Source: Rhodococcus_G sp042754225 (GTDB lineage Bacteria; Actinomycetota; Actinomycetes; Mycobacteriales; Mycobacteriaceae). Taken from it: a stretch of 17,108 nucleotides of DNA. The stretch covers positions 1-17,108 of the forward strand of contig NZ_JBHZAH010000107.1 of NCBI RefSeq assembly GCF_042754225.1. Reading direction: 5' to 3'. Position numbers and translations under genes: made by a program. Shown in pieces: positions 1-7,253 of this stretch (position 1 is the first letter of the stretch; each line of letters starts with the position of its first letter). The notes beneath the pieces are model-generated. The model did not search any database. It was not told where the DNA came from and saw only the letters and a program-made list of their open reading frames with translations.

Positions 1-42
1 CCCGAGAGGGAGTCGGCCAGGTAACCGCCCGTTCGTGGTGGA

Positions 43-1212
43 TCAGGCCGTGAGGACCAGCCCCGACGTCGGAACGCCGGTGCCGGCGGTGACGAGTACG
101 TTCTGCACGTCGGGCACCTGGTTGACGGAGGTGCCGCGGATCTGCCGCACGCCCTCGGCGATGCCGTTCATGCCGTGGATGTAGCCCTCGCCGAGCTGGC
201 CGCCGTGGGTATTGAGCGGCAGCCGGCCGCCCAGCTCGATCGCGCCGTCGGCGATGAAGTCCTTCGCCTCGCCGCGACCGCAGAAGCCGAGCTCCTCGAG
301 CTGCATGAGCACGTACGGGGTGAAGTGGTCGTACAGCACCGCGGTCTGCATGTCCTGGGGACGCAGACCGGACTGGGCCCACAGCTGATCGCCGACCAGA
401 CCCATCTCCGGCAGACCGCTCAGCCCGTCCCGGTAGTAGCTGGTCATGATGTACTGGTCGGCACCGCTGCCCTGCGCCGCCGCGGCGATGATCGCCGGCG
501 TGTTGGGCAGATCCTTCGCCCGCTCCGGCGAGGTCACCACGATCGCGATGCCGCCGTCGGTCTCCTGGCAGCAGTCCAGCAGGTGCAGGGGCTCGGCGAT
601 GTACCGCGAGTTCTGGTGGTCCTCGAGCGTGATCGGCTTGCCGTAGAAGAAGGCGTTGGGGTTGGTCGCCGCGTGCTTGCGGTCCGCGACCGCGACCCTT
701 CCGAAATCCGCACTGGTGGCGCCGTACACGTGCATGTAGCGCTGCGCGATCATCGCGACGAAGGAGGCCGGGGTGCTCAACCCGTGCGGGTACGAGAAGG
801 CGTTGTCGGTGCCGGACGAGTTCACCTGCTGCACCAGCGCCGAATTGACCTGCCCGAACCGCATTCCCGAGCGCTCGTTGAACGCACGGTAAGCGACCAC
901 CACGTCCGCGACACCGGTGGCCACCGCCATCGCGGCCTGTTGGATGGTCGCGCACGCCGCTCCGCCGCCGTAGTGGATCCGACTGAAGAACTTCAGGTTC
1001 GGGATCCCGACCGAACGCGCCACGGCCACTTCGGTGTTGGTGTCCATGGTGAACGAGGTCAGCCCGTCGACGTCGGACGGCTTCAGGCCCGCGTCGTCGA
1101 GGGCGGCCTGCACCGCCTCCGCGGCGAGACGCAGTTCGCTGCGGCCCGAGTCCTTGGAGAAGTCGGTGGCGCCGATGCCGACGATCGCGGCCTTGCCGGA
1201 CAGTTCGCTCAC
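43..1212 (-). CDS. ltp2: Ltp2, thiolase-like retro-aldolase of sterol side-chain degradation
   Basis: The 389-residue protein belongs to the thiolase-fold lipid-transfer protein family and closely resembles M. tuberculosis Ltp2 (Rv3540c). Known role: with the DUF35 domain of ChsH2 it cleaves 17-hydroxy-3-oxo-4-pregnene-20-carboxyl-CoA to androst-4-ene-3,17-dione and propionyl-CoA in the cytoplasm. Visible motifs are VGIGATDFS (11-19), HYGGGAACA (80-88), the YDHFTPY block with Tyr294, and GGQLGEGYIHG with Tyr344. From memory, two tyrosines at these numbers are the proposed catalytic residues of characterised Ltp2. His346 follows in the usual thiolase C-terminal site. The GTG start overlaps the chsH1 stop by 4 nt (GTGA), so translation is probably coupled. 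It is the last visible gene of the operon; bases 1-42 hold no clear terminator. Function is very likely; substrate is inferred from the family and the operon. Confidence 0.93.
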   Translation of the reverse strand: MSELSGKAAIVGIGATDFSKDSGRSELRLAAEAVQAALDDAGLKPSDVDGLTSFTMDTNTEVAVARSVGIPNLKFFSRIHYGGGAACATIQQAAMAVATGVADVVVAYRAFNERSGMRFGQVNSALVQQVNSSGTDNAFSYPHGLSTPASFVAMIAQRYMHVYGATSADFGRVAVADRKHAATNPNAFFYGKPITLEDHQNSRYIAEPLHLLDCCQETDGGIAIVVTSPERAKDLPNTPAIIAAAAQGSGADQYIMTSYYRDGLSGLPEMGLVGDQLWAQSGLRPQDMQTAVLYDHFTPYVLMQLEELGFCGRGEAKDFIADGAIELGGRLPLNTHGGQLGEGYIHGMNGIAEGVRQIRGTSVNQVPDVQNVLVTAGTGVPTSGLVLTA

Positions 1213-1619
1213 TGCGCCGCTCCATCCATCACGAGGGTGACCGTCGACTTGATGTGGTCACCGAGACTGTCCTTGCCGACGATGTCGAGGGTGACCACAC
1301 CGTCCTCGACCGACGCGACGGTGCCGGTCAGGGTCAGGGTGTCGTAGGCGTACCAGGGCACCCCGAGACGCAGCTTGATCGACTTGATCACCGCGCGCGG
1401 GCCCGCCCAGTCGGTGACGTACCGCTGCACCAGGCCGGTGTCGGTGAGGATGTTGACGAAGATGTCCTTCGAGCCGCGTTGCTGCGCCTTGTCCCGGTCG
1501 TGGTGGACATCCTGGAAGTCCCTGGTGGCCAACGCCGTCGACACGATGAACGTCGGGTCGCCGTGGATGGACAGGGCGGGCAGGGTCTCCCCCACCGTCG
1601 CTGTCAGGGTCGAGCTCAT
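1209..1619 (-). CDS. chsH1: ChsH1, MaoC-like enoyl-CoA hydratase subunit
   Basis: This 136-residue single hot-dog protein is nearly collinear with M. tuberculosis Rv3541c (ChsH1). With ChsH2 it forms the hydratase that adds water to 3-oxo-4,17-pregnadiene-20-carboxyl-CoA. The hydratase motif RDFQDVHHDRDKA is intact; Asp34 and His39 align with the reported catalytic Asp and His of the M. tuberculosis protein. Other conserved blocks are DPTFIVSTALATRDF, FVNILTDTGLVQRYV and GVPWYAYDTL. The reading frame stays open further upstream, but the start was set at the ATG (1619-1617) because it lies 5 nt after an AAGGAG ribosome binding site, shares one base with the chsH2 stop (TGATG), and gives the family's usual length. 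The stop overlaps the ltp2 start by 4 nt. Confidence 0.92.
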   Translation of the reverse strand: MSSTLTATVGETLPALSIHGDPTFIVSTALATRDFQDVHHDRDKAQQRGSKDIFVNILTDTGLVQRYVTDWAGPRAVIKSIKLRLGVPWYAYDTLTLTGTVASVEDGVVTLDIVGKDSLGDHIKSTVTLVMDGAAQ

Positions 1620-2644
1620 CACTGCTCCTTCACGGGACGCCACGCGTACAGCGTCCACGGCTGCTGGTAGGTCTCGTCGTCGCCGGGCAGGTCGAGGAAC
1701 TCCACCTGCACGGCGGCACCGATCGTCACGTCGGACGGGTCGACGCCACGCAGCTCGCCGAGCATTCGCACACCCTCGTCGAGCTCGACGAGCGCGACGA
1801 CGAACGGGAGCGAACGGCCCGGCACCTTCGGGGCGTGGTGGACGACGTAGCTGAACACCGTGCCGCGGCCGGACGCGACCACGTAGTCGGTGCGCTCGGA
1901 CTTGTCCTTCCAGATCGCCGGGACCGGCGGGTGCTGGAGCGAGCCGTCCGGTCGCTGCTGGAGGCGCAGCTCGTGCGCGGCGACGCCCTCCCAGAAGAAC
2001 TCGGTGTCGCGGGACTGCGACGGTCGCAGCATCCGGGTCGGGTCGAGGTCGTCGAGCGACTCGCCCAGGCTCGACGACGCGGCACCCGCGGGGGCGGCCT
2101 CCGCCTTCGCAGGGGGTGCGAACTTCAGGATCCGGAAGAGCATCTCGGCGACGACCTCGTCGCCCACCTTCCAGAAGTTCCGGGTGGTGAAGAACCAGCC
2201 CTCACCCAGGCCGGTCTTCTTCGGTCCCACAACATCTTCGAGGACCGACTCGATGGTCACCTCCTCGCCCGGGCGGACGTAGCGGTGGTAGGTCTGGTCG
2301 CAGTTCGTCGCGACCACCGAGGTGTACCCGGCCTCGTCGAGGATCTCGGTCATCCGGCCGAGCGGATCGTCCTCCTCGCGCACGGCGCCGAGCCCACGCA
2401 TCGTCCAGACCTGCGCCATGGCCGGCGGTGCGACGATGCCGCCGTGGCCCGCCGCGACGGCGGCGTCCTCGTCGACGTAGATGGGGTTCTCGTCGCCGAT
2501 CGCCTCGACCCAGTTGCGGATCATCGGCATGTTGATCGGGTCACGACCGGCCCGCGGCTTGCTGGCACCGCCGTCCCGGACTCGCTGCGCCGCAGCGAGA
2601 ATCGATGCTTCCTTGTCGCTCACGGCACCCTCCGTCGTGGTCAT
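1619..2644 (-). CDS. chsH2: ChsH2, MaoC-like hydratase subunit fused to a DUF35 domain
   Basis: The 341-residue protein has a MaoC-type hot-dog domain (about 1-175), an Ala/Pro-rich linker (about 176-192) and a DUF35/OB-fold domain (about 212-340), as in M. tuberculosis Rv3542c. Known role: the MaoC half pairs with ChsH1 to hydrate the steroid enoyl-CoA, and the DUF35 half docks Ltp2 and is needed for its retro-aldolase activity. AIGDENPIYVDEDAA (48-62) is the typical MaoC N-terminal motif. The DUF35 part starts at FFWEGVAAHELRLQQ and continues as RPDGSLQHPPVPAIW, where many DUF35 proteins carry four zinc-binding cysteines; none is present here. As I recall, ChsH2 orthologues also lack them. 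The ATG overlaps the fadE29 stop by 4 nt (ATGA). Confidence 0.92.
   Translation of the reverse strand: MTTTEGAVSDKEASILAAAQRVRDGGASKPRAGRDPINMPMIRNWVEAIGDENPIYVDEDAAVAAGHGGIVAPPAMAQVWTMRGLGAVREEDDPLGRMTEILDEAGYTSVVATNCDQTYHRYVRPGEEVTIESVLEDVVGPKKTGLGEGWFFTTRNFWKVGDEVVAEMLFRILKFAPPAKAEAAPAGAASSSLGESLDDLDPTRMLRPSQSRDTEFFWEGVAAHELRLQQRPDGSLQHPPVPAIWKDKSERTDYVVASGRGTVFSYVVHHAPKVPGRSLPFVVALVELDEGVRMLGELRGVDPSDVTIGAAVQVEFLDLPGDDETYQQPWTLYAWRPVKEQ
1625..1630 (-). promoter_or_regulatory. Ribosome binding site of chsH1
   Basis: The minus strand reads AAGGAG here, inside the last codons of chsH2, and the ATG at 1619 follows after 5 nt. This decides the chsH1 start over a longer in-frame extension upstream. 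Confidence 0.7.
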
Positions 2645-3801
2645 CGCGGGACCTTCGGCAGGTTGAGCCCGGCCATCGCGATGAGCTCGCGCATGACCTC
2701 GTTGACGCCACCACCGAAGGTGATGACCACGTTGCGCTTGATCTGCACGTCGAGCCAGTGCATCAGCTTCGCGGTCTCCGGGTCACCCGGATCGCCGTGC
2801 GCGCCGATGATCTCGTCCGCGATGCGTCCGACACGCTGGATCCGTTCGGTCGCAAAGACCTTGGTGGCCGACGCGTCCGCGATGTCGACGTCGCCGGTGG
2901 CCGCGGCCACCTGCCAGTTCAGCAGCTCGTTGAGGCGGTAGGTCGCGTGGATCTCGCCGAGGCCGCGCTGCACGTCGGGCTCGGACAACAGATCCCGCTT
3001 GGCCGCCCACTCGTGCACCTTCTCGTACAGGCCCGCGACGCGGCCGGCCGGTCCGAGCATGACGCGCTCGTGGTTGAGCTGGGTGGTGATGAGCTTCCAG
3101 CCCTTGTTCTCCTCTCCGACGAGCATGCTCGCGGGCACCCGGACGTCGGAGTAGTAGGTGGCGTTGACGTGGTGCGCACCGTCGGCGGTGATGATCGGGG
3201 TCCACGTGAAACCGGGGTCCTTGGTGTCCACGATCAGGATCGAGATGCCGCGGTGACGCGAGTCCGCGTCACCGGTGCGCACGGCGAGCCAGATGTAGTC
3301 CGCGTCGTGGCCGCCGGTGGTGAAGATCTTCTGGCCGTTGACCGTGTAGTACCCGGTGGCCTCGTCACCCGTCCGCACCGCGGTGGTGCGCAGCGCGGCC
3401 AGGTCGGTGCCGGCGTCGGGCTCGGAGTAACCGATCGCGAAGTGCACCTCACCCGCGAGGATCGCGGGCAGGAACTTCTGCTTCTGCTCCTCGGTGCCGT
3501 ACACCTGCAGGGTCGGTCCGACCGTCTGCAAGGTCACCGACGGCAGCGGCACGTCCGCGCGGACGGCCTCGTTGACGAAGATCTGCTGTTCGATCTCGCC
3601 GAAACCGCGACCGCCGAACTCCGTCGGCCAGCCCACGCCGAGCCAGCCGTCCTTGCCCATCCGGCGGATCACCTCGCGGTACGTCGGACCGTGCCGCTCG
3701 GTGAGCATGACCTCGGCCTCCTCGGGCGAGATCAGATTGGCGAAGTATCGGCGCAGTTCCGCCTGCAGCTCACGCTGCTGCGGTGTCAGATCGATGAACA
3801 C
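2641..3801 (-). CDS. fadE29: FadE29 (ChsE2), catalytic acyl-CoA dehydrogenase subunit
   Basis: The 386-residue flavin acyl-CoA dehydrogenase aligns end to end with M. tuberculosis FadE29. Known role: with FadE28 it forms the alpha2beta2 ChsE1-ChsE2 enzyme that dehydrogenates 3-oxo-4-pregnene-20-carboxyl-CoA. Visible are the N-terminal FIDLTPQQRELQ helix, GYSEPDAGTDLAALRTT (124-140), the NGQKIFTTGGHDADYIWLA segment (155-173), and NHERVMLGP with Glu245, which aligns with the catalytic base of this family. The C-terminal TFGGGVNEVMRELIA is also typical. The frame is open far upstream, through fadE28, but the GTG at 3801 gives the family's N-terminus. It overlaps the fadE28 3' end by 16 nt, which suggests coupled translation of two subunits of one complex. 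Confidence 0.93.
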   Translation of the reverse strand: MFIDLTPQQRELQAELRRYFANLISPEEAEVMLTERHGPTYREVIRRMGKDGWLGVGWPTEFGGRGFGEIEQQIFVNEAVRADVPLPSVTLQTVGPTLQVYGTEEQKQKFLPAILAGEVHFAIGYSEPDAGTDLAALRTTAVRTGDEATGYYTVNGQKIFTTGGHDADYIWLAVRTGDADSRHRGISILIVDTKDPGFTWTPIITADGAHHVNATYYSDVRVPASMLVGEENKGWKLITTQLNHERVMLGPAGRVAGLYEKVHEWAAKRDLLSEPDVQRGLGEIHATYRLNELLNWQVAAATGDVDIADASATKVFATERIQRVGRIADEIIGAHGDPGDPETAKLMHWLDVQIKRNVVITFGGGVNEVMRELIAMAGLNLPKVPR

Positions 3802-4865
3802 CGGGCCCCCACGAGGTCGAGTCGGGACGAGGCACCGCCGACGAGGCGGGCCAGGTCTTTGGCAATGGAGAAGTAGCGGTGCATCGGGTAGGTCACGTCG
3901 ACGCCCAGCCCACCGTGCAGGTGGTGCAGCGTGCGCATCGCGGCGGGCACCTCGGCGGCGATCCAGTAGGACAGCACCTCGAGATCGTCCTCGGCGTCCA
4001 GTCCCTCGGACACCCGCCACCCCGACGCGAGCGCCGAGACGTGCAGGGTCCGCGACGTGACGTAGACGTCCGCGATCTGCTGTGCCACTGCCTGGAAGGT
4101 CGCCAGCGGCTTGCCGAACTGCTCGCGGGTGCGCAGGTGCTCGGCGGTCAGCGTGGTCGCGCCCGCGAGCAGGCCGTCCGAGTAGGCGCCGATCGCGGCC
4201 TGCGCGATGCGGTACAGCGTGGCGTTGTCGCCGGTGCCGTCGGGTCCAGCCAGGACCTCGGCGGCGGGGACCCGCACGCCGTCGAGCCGCACCGAGAACT
4301 CCGGGCTGCCCGAGGACGAGGAGATCTTGGCCAGCGTGACGCCGGGCGCGTCGGGTGCGACGAGCACCACCCCGGCGTCGGTCGGCACCAGGATCCGGTA
4401 CGCGACGTCCGCGAACGGCACCGCCACCTTCAGCCCGTTGACGAGCACGTCGCCGCCGTCCGCGACCGCCGTGGTCGACGGCGCCGCCGGGAAGGCAGAC
4501 CCGGGCTCGCTGAGCCCGGCGGTGAGGATCCGGCCGGTCGCGACCTCGGCGAGCAGCGCGTCCTGCTGCTCGTCCGAACCGAGCGCGAGGATCGGCAGCA
4601 GGCCGAAGCCGAGGGTCGCCAGTGCAGGCACCGGAGCGGCCCCGCGACCGATCTCGGTGAGCAGCGGCAACACCTCGGGCAGGCCGAGACCTGCCCCGCC
4701 GAGGCGCTCGGGCACGGCGAGGGAGAGCAGGTCGGCCTTGGCCATCGCCTCCCACAGTGCCGAGTTGAACCCGCTGGTGTCGGCGGGATCGGAGGGTTCG
4801 CGGGCCAACAGCCCGACGACGATCTCCGCCACCGTTTCTTGAGTCTGATCGAGAGAGAAATCCAC
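3786..4865 (-). CDS. fadE28: FadE28 (ChsE1), FAD-binding partner subunit of acyl-CoA dehydrogenase
   Basis: The 359-residue protein resembles M. tuberculosis FadE28, the non-catalytic partner of FadE29. It is degenerate in the region that holds the catalytic glutamate in FadE29 but keeps REQFGKPLATFQAVAQQ (247-263), which supplies FAD contacts across the interface, and the C-terminal LHHLHGGLGVDVTYPMHRY block. A GTG at 4865 was chosen because it gives VDFSLDQTQE, matching the MDF start of the M. tuberculosis protein. A TTG three codons upstream (4874) is possible but lies directly against the GGGA stretch, too close for a ribosome binding site. It is the first gene of the operon, and a KstR site lies 24-37 nt upstream of its start. 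Confidence 0.92.
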   Translation of the reverse strand: MDFSLDQTQETVAEIVVGLLAREPSDPADTSGFNSALWEAMAKADLLSLAVPERLGGAGLGLPEVLPLLTEIGRGAAPVPALATLGFGLLPILALGSDEQQDALLAEVATGRILTAGLSEPGSAFPAAPSTTAVADGGDVLVNGLKVAVPFADVAYRILVPTDAGVVLVAPDAPGVTLAKISSSSGSPEFSVRLDGVRVPAAEVLAGPDGTGDNATLYRIAQAAIGAYSDGLLAGATTLTAEHLRTREQFGKPLATFQAVAQQIADVYVTSRTLHVSALASGWRVSEGLDAEDDLEVLSYWIAAEVPAAMRTLHHLHGGLGVDVTYPMHRYFSIAKDLARLVGGASSRLDLVGARCSSI

Positions 4866-4888
4866 GCTGAACAATCCCGCCTACGAGT

Positions 4889-4902
4889 TAGAACGTGTTC
4901 TA
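4889..4902 (-). promoter_or_regulatory. KstR operator before fadE28
   Basis: The plus strand reads TAGAACGTGTTCTA. This fits the KstR consensus TnnAACnnGTTnnA at every fixed position, and the arms TAGAAC/GTTCTA pair perfectly around a GT centre. It lies in the 79-bp gap between the fadE34 stop and the fadE28 start, so it should control the fadE28-fadE29-chsH2-chsH1-ltp2 operon. In the known system KstR represses and long-chain 3-oxosteroid CoA thioesters release it. Confidence 0.9.
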
Positions 4903-4944
4903 AGTTGTATCAGGTTTCCGAAGGTCCCGACAGTGCCCTGACGT

Positions 4945-7125
4945 CTAGTTACGAGGCAGCCCCAGGAGGTGCTCGGCCGCGACGGTGAGCAGGATCTGCT
5001 CGGTGCCGCCCGCGATGGACAGGCATCGGGTGTTGAGGAATTCGCGTGAGAGCGGTCCCTCGACCGCGCCGGCGGTACCCGCCAGCTCCAGCGCGAACTC
5101 CGCGACCGCCTGCCGGTGCCGGACGCCGACCAGCTTGCGCACGCTCGACTCCGGACCGGGGTCCTGGCCGTCGAGCTGACGCAGCGTGGTCCGGTGCTCG
5201 AGCAGCGACCCGACCATCGCCTCGCCGACGAGGAAGCCGACGCGGTCGTCGGTGACGGGGTTCGGCCCACCGCGTCCGGCGAGCTCGAGCAGTTCCTCCA
5301 TCGCCTTGCCGAGCGACGAGCCGCCGCTCATCGCCACACGCTCGTTGGCGAGGGTGGTGCGTGCCAGCTTCCAGCCGCCGTTGACCTGTCCGACCACGCA
5401 GTCGTCGGGGACGAACACGTCGTCGAGGAAGACCTCGTTGAACAGGGCGTCGCCGGTGATCTCGCGCAGCGGGGAGATGCGGATGCCCGCGCTGCGCATG
5501 TCCACCAGGAAGTAGGTGATGCCGCGATGCTTGGGCGCGTCCTTGTCGGTGCGGGCCAGACAGATCGCCCAATCCGCCTCACGCGCAAGCGAAGTCCACA
5601 CCTTCTGGCCCTGCAGCTTCCAGCCGCCGTCGACCTTCTCCGCGGTGGTGCGCAGCGCGGCGAGGTCGGAACCCGCGCCCGGCTCGCTGAACAGCTGGCA
5701 CCAGATCACGTCGCCGCGCAGCGTCGGCATGGCGAAGCGTTCGATCTGCTCGGGCGTGCCGTGCTCGAGGATCGTCGGCACGGCCCACCATCCGATCACC
5801 AGGTTCGGCGTCTCGAGGCTGGCGCGCACGAGCTCCTCGCCGATCAGGATCTGCTCGGCTGCCTTGGCCGACTTGCCGTACGGCTGCGGCCAGTGCGCTG
5901 CCAGGTACCCGGACTCCGCGAACGCCGCACGCCTGCCGTCCTCGGGCAGCGCCGCGATCGCCTCCAACTCACCGCGGACGGCATCGCGCTGCGACTCGAG
6001 CTCGCCCAGGTCGACGGTGAGGTGACGCCGGGAGCCGGCGATCGTCAGCTCCGCGACCCGGGCCCGCCAGGTCGCGGAGCCGCCGAGCAGCTGCCGCAGC
6101 GAGAGCACCCGGCGCAGGTAGAAGTGGGCGTCGTGCTCCCACGTGAAGCCGATTCCGCCGAGCACCTGGATGCAGTCCTTGGCGGTGTCGACCGCCGCGT
6201 CCAGGGCGACCGACGCGGCCACCGCGGCCGCGATCGGCAGCTCCTCGCCGGACTCCGCGGCGACCGCCGCGTCCCACGCCACCGCGCGGATCTGCTCGAC
6301 CCGGCAGAGCATCTCGGCGCACAGGTGCTTGATCGCCTGGAACGAGCCGATCGGCTTGCCGAACTGTTCACGAATCTTGGCGTACTCCACCGCGGTTCGC
6401 AGGCACCAGCCGGCCACGCCGGCGGCCTCGGCGGCGGCGAGGGTGGCCACCAGGTCCCGGACCAGACCGGGGCGAACCTCGGACAGCACGCGGTCTGCGG
6501 ACACCCGCACCCCGTCGCAGGTCACGGTGGCCAGCGGGGTGCTCACGTCGACGTTCTCCACGGCCTCGACGCCCAGGCCCGGCGCGCCCGCCTCGACCAG
6601 ACACCAGACGACATTGCCCGAGGCTTCGCCCGAGAGACCGACCTTTTCGCCGAGGGCCGCGGGCAGCAGCACCGCGACACCCGGCGCGCCGCCGAGCGCG
6701 AAGCCGGCCGAGCCGGACAGCACCAGGCCGCCGTCGCCGTCCGCTTCCGCGGGCACGGCTCCGTCGATCACCACACCGACCGGGACGGCGCCCTCGGCCA
6801 GCTCCGGTCCCCACTGCTTGGCCGCCGGCTCGCCGCTGCGGCCGACCACCAGCGCCGCGAGGGCGGTGGAGAGCACCGGGCCGCACGCGAGCTCGGTCGC
6901 GGCCTGCTCGAGCATCACCGCGAGGTCAACGATCTCGCCGTCCGCGCCGCCCACCTCCTCGGCCTGCGCGACCATGAACAGCCCGAGATCCGCGAGCGCG
7001 GACCAGTGCGAACGCCAGGAGTCCGCCGGGCCCGAACGCAGCGTCTCGATGGGATGCGCCGAACGCGCCCAGGACTGAATAGATTCCTGGACAGCTCGCT
7101 GCTCGTCCGTCGTGGCGATCGTCAC
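4945..7125 (-). CDS. fadE34: FadE34 (ChsE3), fused two-domain steroid acyl-CoA dehydrogenase
   Basis: This 726-residue protein is two acyl-CoA dehydrogenase domains in one chain, as in M. tuberculosis FadE34 (Rv3573c, about 711 residues). The N-terminal half (about 1-370) is FadE28-like, with REQFGKPIGSFQAIKH (252-267) and QVLGGIGFTWEHDAH. The C-terminal half (about 381-726) is FadE29-like, with FSEPGAGSDLAALRTT, GQKVWTSLAREADWA and LANERVAMSGG, whose Glu595 aligns with the catalytic base. Known role: dehydrogenation of 3-oxo-4-cholene-24-oyl-CoA, the five-carbon side-chain step before the FadE28-FadE29 cycle. The GTG at 7125 gives MTIATTDEQRAVQ; a TTG at 7137 is an alternative. The gene is divergent from kstR with a shared operator. 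The fused form is normal for this orthologue, not an assembly artefact. Confidence 0.9.
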   Translation of the reverse strand: MTIATTDEQRAVQESIQSWARSAHPIETLRSGPADSWRSHWSALADLGLFMVAQAEEVGGADGEIVDLAVMLEQAATELACGPVLSTALAALVVGRSGEPAAKQWGPELAEGAVPVGVVIDGAVPAEADGDGGLVLSGSAGFALGGAPGVAVLLPAALGEKVGLSGEASGNVVWCLVEAGAPGLGVEAVENVDVSTPLATVTCDGVRVSADRVLSEVRPGLVRDLVATLAAAEAAGVAGWCLRTAVEYAKIREQFGKPIGSFQAIKHLCAEMLCRVEQIRAVAWDAAVAAESGEELPIAAAVAASVALDAAVDTAKDCIQVLGGIGFTWEHDAHFYLRRVLSLRQLLGGSATWRARVAELTIAGSRRHLTVDLGELESQRDAVRGELEAIAALPEDGRRAAFAESGYLAAHWPQPYGKSAKAAEQILIGEELVRASLETPNLVIGWWAVPTILEHGTPEQIERFAMPTLRGDVIWCQLFSEPGAGSDLAALRTTAEKVDGGWKLQGQKVWTSLAREADWAICLARTDKDAPKHRGITYFLVDMRSAGIRISPLREITGDALFNEVFLDDVFVPDDCVVGQVNGGWKLARTTLANERVAMSGGSSLGKAMEELLELAGRGGPNPVTDDRVGFLVGEAMVGSLLEHRTTLRQLDGQDPGPESSVRKLVGVRHRQAVAEFALELAGTAGAVEGPLSREFLNTRCLSIAGGTEQILLTVAAEHLLGLPRN

Positions 7126-7161
7126 AAGGAGGTCCAACCTTTCGATACTGACAAAACCGTC

Positions 7162-7175
7162 TAGAACGTGTTCTA
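7162..7175. promoter_or_regulatory. KstR operator in the fadE34-kstR intergenic region
   Basis: TAGAACGTGTTCTA occurs here, identical at all 14 bases to the site at 4889-4902 and matching TnnAACnnGTTnnA. It lies 37-50 nt upstream of the fadE34 start on one side and 79-92 nt upstream of the kstR start on the other. One site therefore probably represses fadE34 and autoregulates kstR. Confidence 0.9.
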
Positions 7176-7180
7176 ATCTC

Positions 7181-7186
7181 TATGTT
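7181..7186 (+). promoter_or_regulatory. Candidate -10 element of kstR
   Basis: TATGTT fits the actinobacterial TANNNT pattern and starts 6 nt after the KstR operator. Initiation would be near 7193, giving a leader of about 60 nt that includes the ribosome binding site. No clear -35 element is visible. This is inference from position and pattern only. Confidence 0.3.
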
Positions 7187-7240
7187 GGTCCGGAGTCAAG
7201 GCCGAGCCGGATCGACACGAAGCACCCTCTGCCGAAACTC

Positions 7241-7245
7241 AAGGA
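7241..7245 (+). promoter_or_regulatory. Ribosome binding site of kstR
   Basis: AAGGA, with an 8-nt gap to the ATG at 7254. It favours that ATG over an in-frame ATG at 7182, which would add 24 residues and overlap the promoter region. Confidence 0.65.
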
Positions 7246-7253
7246 ATTCGTCG

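Noticed and set aside
24..42. Possible hairpin just downstream of ltp2 as a terminator
   Set aside because: The stem relies on a G-T pair that becomes an A-C mismatch in the ltp2 transcript, and no T-run follows.
3802..4755. Upstream in-frame extension of fadE29 through fadE28
   Set aside because: The extension is an Arg/Ala-rich shadow of fadE28, while the protein family begins at FIDLTPQQ (GTG at 3801).
7126..7133. Perfect AAGGAGGT Shine-Dalgarno on the plus strand
   Set aside because: No ATG or GTG follows at a usable distance and no plus-strand gene starts here; the relevant reading is the minus-strand leader of fadE34.
5116..7164. Long open frame (682 codons) on the plus strand opposite fadE34, and similar ones at 175-1347, 1835-2941, 2605-3876 and 3879-4988
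   Set aside because: They are rich in Arg, Gly, Ala, His and Asp with no recognisable motif, and lie antisense to genes with clear family matches. They are GC-rich codon shadows.
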